A stretch of DNA of 52,140 bases, taken from UM-FILTER-39-64 sp964367055. Lineage in GTDB: Bacteria > Patescibacteriota > Minisyncoccia > UBA6257 > UBA9933. Shown here one piece after another: positions 50,730-52,140 of the stretch; position 1 is the stretch's first letter; every line of letters begins with the position of its first letter. The notes below the pieces were generated by a model, which did not search any database, was not told the DNA's origin, and saw nothing but the letters and a program-made list of their open reading frames with translations. Made by a program: the position numbers and the translations under genes. The stretch spans positions 1 through 52,140 of the forward strand of contig CAYIWD010000001.1 in NCBI GenBank assembly GCA_964367055.1, read 5' to 3'.

Positions 50730-51761
50730 TTAAAACCAATTACTTTCATGAAAACAAGCGCCGCAAACAGGGTGAAGATGGCGTTTATTTTCCAGATGTA
50801 ATTTTCGAAGATTTTCTAATGGCTTCCCATTGAATATCTCAAGTAAATTCTGAGAATTTACATCTCCTACAATTAATTTTCTTTTATCGCCGTCATCGCA
50901 GCAAGGTGCCACTCGGCCATCATAATAAATATAAACGTTTCCCCAGAGTTGCTTGCACGGCGAACACCAGATATTCTTTTTATGGATTTTTCCCAAAACA
51001 CCTATATTTTCAACAGATTGAGTGCCAACCCTATCCCACAAGTCGGCAGTTATAATCGCGTCTACCCCTTTCTGTTTTTGCCAAAATTTTACAAAATCAT
51101 TCATATCTTTTTTATTCAAGTGTAATTTTACAGTAGAAATCGAAACATATAAATCATGCTGGTGAAAGATTTCTTTTAAAGATAGAAAATCGATTATATT
51201 CTTATATGCGACATCTCTTTTTAGCCCAACCATTACAGCCTCATATGTCTCGGGTTTGTATCCGCAAACAGAAAAGTTTATGCTTTTTAATCCTCCCAAT
51301 TTAAACAAAATCTTTGCCTTTGATTTATCAAGCAAAGAACCATTAGTAAAAAATCCATAATTCATATTATATTTTCTTAAAAAACGTATCCTTTCAAATA
51401 TAAACGGATCCATAAACGGTTCGCCATATACGTTTAACCCCACATCTTTTATGCCAAGCGAATGGCACTCTTTGATTATTTTCTTAAACAAATCCATCTT
51501 CATTATCCCTGTTAATTGCTTGTAGGCATGGGCACACATAACGCATTTGGAATTGCAATTCAAACTCGTTTCTATAGAAACGCCATAATTACTGCGTGAA
51601 TATTTCAAGACATAATTTTGCGCCGCTTTTAACGTGTAAGATTTATAAAATCTATTTTTCCGTAAAACTGAAAGAGTGGTTTTAAACGCATCCATCAGTC
51701 GCGGCCTTCGTAAGGCGAATTTTACTAATTGATTTCTGATTTGCATTTTTTGTTTTATCAA
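50730..51761 (-). CDS. Radical SAM protein with SPASM domain
   Basis: A 343-residue protein. Radical SAM motif LNCNSKCVMC at Cys69, Cys73 and Cys76; LNVYGEPFMDPF; FSVCGYKPETYEA. The C-terminal SPASM region has CSPCKQLWG, DGRVAPCCDDGD and CGACFHE. This type often serves as a peptide- or sugar-modifying dehydrogenase. ATG 51761 is used; ATG 51746 is a possible start. It has its own minus-strand promoter and is the only radical SAM gene of the window on that strand. Confidence 0.85.
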   Translation of the reverse strand: MIKQKMQIRNQLVKFALRRPRLMDAFKTTLSVLRKNRFYKSYTLKAAQNYVLKYSRSNYGVSIETSLNCNSKCVMCAHAYKQLTGIMKMDLFKKIIKECHSLGIKDVGLNVYGEPFMDPFIFERIRFLRKYNMNYGFFTNGSLLDKSKAKILFKLGGLKSINFSVCGYKPETYEAVMVGLKRDVAYKNIIDFLSLKEIFHQHDLYVSISTVKLHLNKKDMNDFVKFWQKQKGVDAIITADLWDRVGTQSVENIGVLGKIHKKNIWCSPCKQLWGNVYIYYDGRVAPCCDDGDKRKLIVGDVNSQNLLEIFNGKPLENLRKLHLENKRHLHPVCGACFHESNWF

Positions 51762-51779
51762 TTTTATCCGATTTTTGAT

Positions 51780-51808
51780 ATTCTATAGCATCCGCCCAAA
51801 GGATTCAA
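51780..51808 (-). promoter_or_regulatory. Promoter of the minus-strand radical SAM gene
   Basis: TTGAAT (51803-51808) and TAGAAT (51780-51785) on the minus strand, 17-base spacer, 18 bases upstream of the start at 51761. It lies in the divergent 76-bp gap shared with the gene at 51838. Confidence 0.5.
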
Positions 51809-51825
51809 GATTTATAAAATTATTG

Positions 51826-51831
51826 TATAAT
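51826..51831 (+). promoter_or_regulatory. Perfect -10 box just upstream of the last gene
   Basis: TATAAT at 51826-51831, with ATG at 51838 six bases later, so the transcript would start at or next to the start codon. The -35 region (TTCAAG at 51804) is weak. Confidence 0.45.
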
Positions 51832-51837
51832 TAAAAT

Positions 51838-52140
51838 ATGAAAATTCTTCACCTAGTCCAATGCTATACTCCGGCTTACCGCTACGGCGGGCCGATTAAA
51901 AGCGTCCATGAGCTTAATAAGTGGCTGGTAAGAAGGGGGATTGAAGTTGCGGTTTATACCACCAATATTGACGGGCCTTATAAATTAGATGTGCCGCTTA
52001 ATCAAGAAGTAATTATTGACGGTGTAAAAGTTTATTATTTTCCAATAACTTTTCGGCCCTGGCAGTATTCCTTTTCCCTGCATCGGGCTTTGGCTAAAAA
52101 CTTAAAGTATTTTGATGCGGTTCACATTACCTCGGTTTTT
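51838..52140 (+). CDS. GT4-family glycosyltransferase, N-terminal part (runs off the window)
   Basis: Open from ATG 51838 to the window end (101 codons). ILHLVQCYTPAYRYGGPIKS with VHELNKWLVRRGIEV and VYTTNIDG is the N-terminal acceptor domain of GT4/GT-B enzymes (Glyco_trans_4-like): the GG loop after YR-Y and the strand-helix pattern are typical. The donor-binding half is missing. No Shine-Dalgarno site; start supported by the -10 box six bases upstream. Confidence 0.75.
   Translation, partial: MKILHLVQCYTPAYRYGGPIKSVHELNKWLVRRGIEVAVYTTNIDGPYKLDVPLNQEVIIDGVKVYYFPITFRPWQYSFSLHRALAKNLKYFDAVHITSVF

Noticed and set aside
69..52140. Alternative genetic code with TGA read as glycine or tryptophan
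   Set aside because: Many genes end in TGA exactly at ATGA overlaps with a following gene, and proteins end at family-typical lengths.

Overview
The window looks like part of the surface-glycan (O-antigen or cell-surface polysaccharide) locus of an AT-rich uncultivated bacterium. A Patescibacteria/CPR lineage (Parcubacteria-like) is my best guess. The reasons are the AT-rich background, tightly overlapping genes (many ATGA stop/start overlaps), few Shine-Dalgarno sites, a REP-associated tyrosine transposase of the type I associate with these lineages, small GIY-YIG genes, and palindromic repeats translated inside proteins. TGA acts as a stop throughout, so the standard bacterial code applies. 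No rRNA, tRNA or CRISPR array was seen. The lineage is an inference.

Layout. 1-1589: end of an upstream gene and a B12-type radical SAM gene. 1585-2337: a frameshifted REP-associated transposase with three copies of its palindrome. 2350-3329: a minus-strand, GC-richer gene with its own consensus promoter and terminator. 3448-13230: an operon of radical SAM proteins, glycosyltransferases and a TVP38-type membrane protein. 13209-14978: a minus-strand multi-pass membrane protein. 15012-24563: a nucleotide-sugar operon (GDP-fucose-synthase-like, a TPP enzyme, a ColD-like 3-dehydratase, an epimerase) ending at a strong terminator. 24639-28267: a heptose activation module (HddA-like kinase, GmhB-HddC fusion) and an aminotransferase. 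28282-32313: CDP-glucose genes (RfbF, RfbG-like), a Nudix hydrolase and a second TPP enzyme. 32380-34017: a GC-richer HAD phosphatase plus aldolase cassette. 34022-43230: radical SAM proteins, C- and FkbM-methyltransferases and four epimerase-type proteins. 43214-43384: a scar made of two truncated gene starts. 43421-49640: RfbH, glycosyltransferases, a methyltransferase and a flippase, interrupted by two GIY-YIG elements. 49754-52140: an epimerase, a SPASM radical SAM protein and the start of a glycosyltransferase.

Function. RfbF, RfbG and RfbH would make CDP-4-keto-3,6-dideoxyglucose; Fcl-like and ColD-like proteins point to GDP-(di)deoxyhexoses; HddA/GmhB/HddC point to GDP-heptose. Two acetolactate-synthase-like TPP enzymes beside these pathways suggest branched-chain sugars of the yersiniose type. 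Eleven radical SAM proteins, seven of them with an N-terminal B12-type domain, suggest radical methylation or rearrangement of the glycan or its precursors. Wzx-type flippase and several GT2/GT4 enzymes would assemble and export it.

Most notable find: a set of small inverted-repeat elements whose ends begin CCC and finish GGG. Three copies (21992-22133, 24678-24822, 46732-47042) share CCCAGT...ACTGGG ends, are flanked by a direct TATG repeat, and sit exactly at the start codon of a glycan gene. The duplicated TATG leaves the host gene with a start codon, and in the longest copy the left TATG starts a GIY-YIG endonuclease gene whose first residues (M-P-S) are encoded by the element end. A second GIY-YIG gene (44719-45011) has its own terminal repeats and also abuts a start codon. 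Related CCCC...GGGG palindromes occur inside two proteins, one at the seam of a glycosyltransferase-radical SAM fusion.
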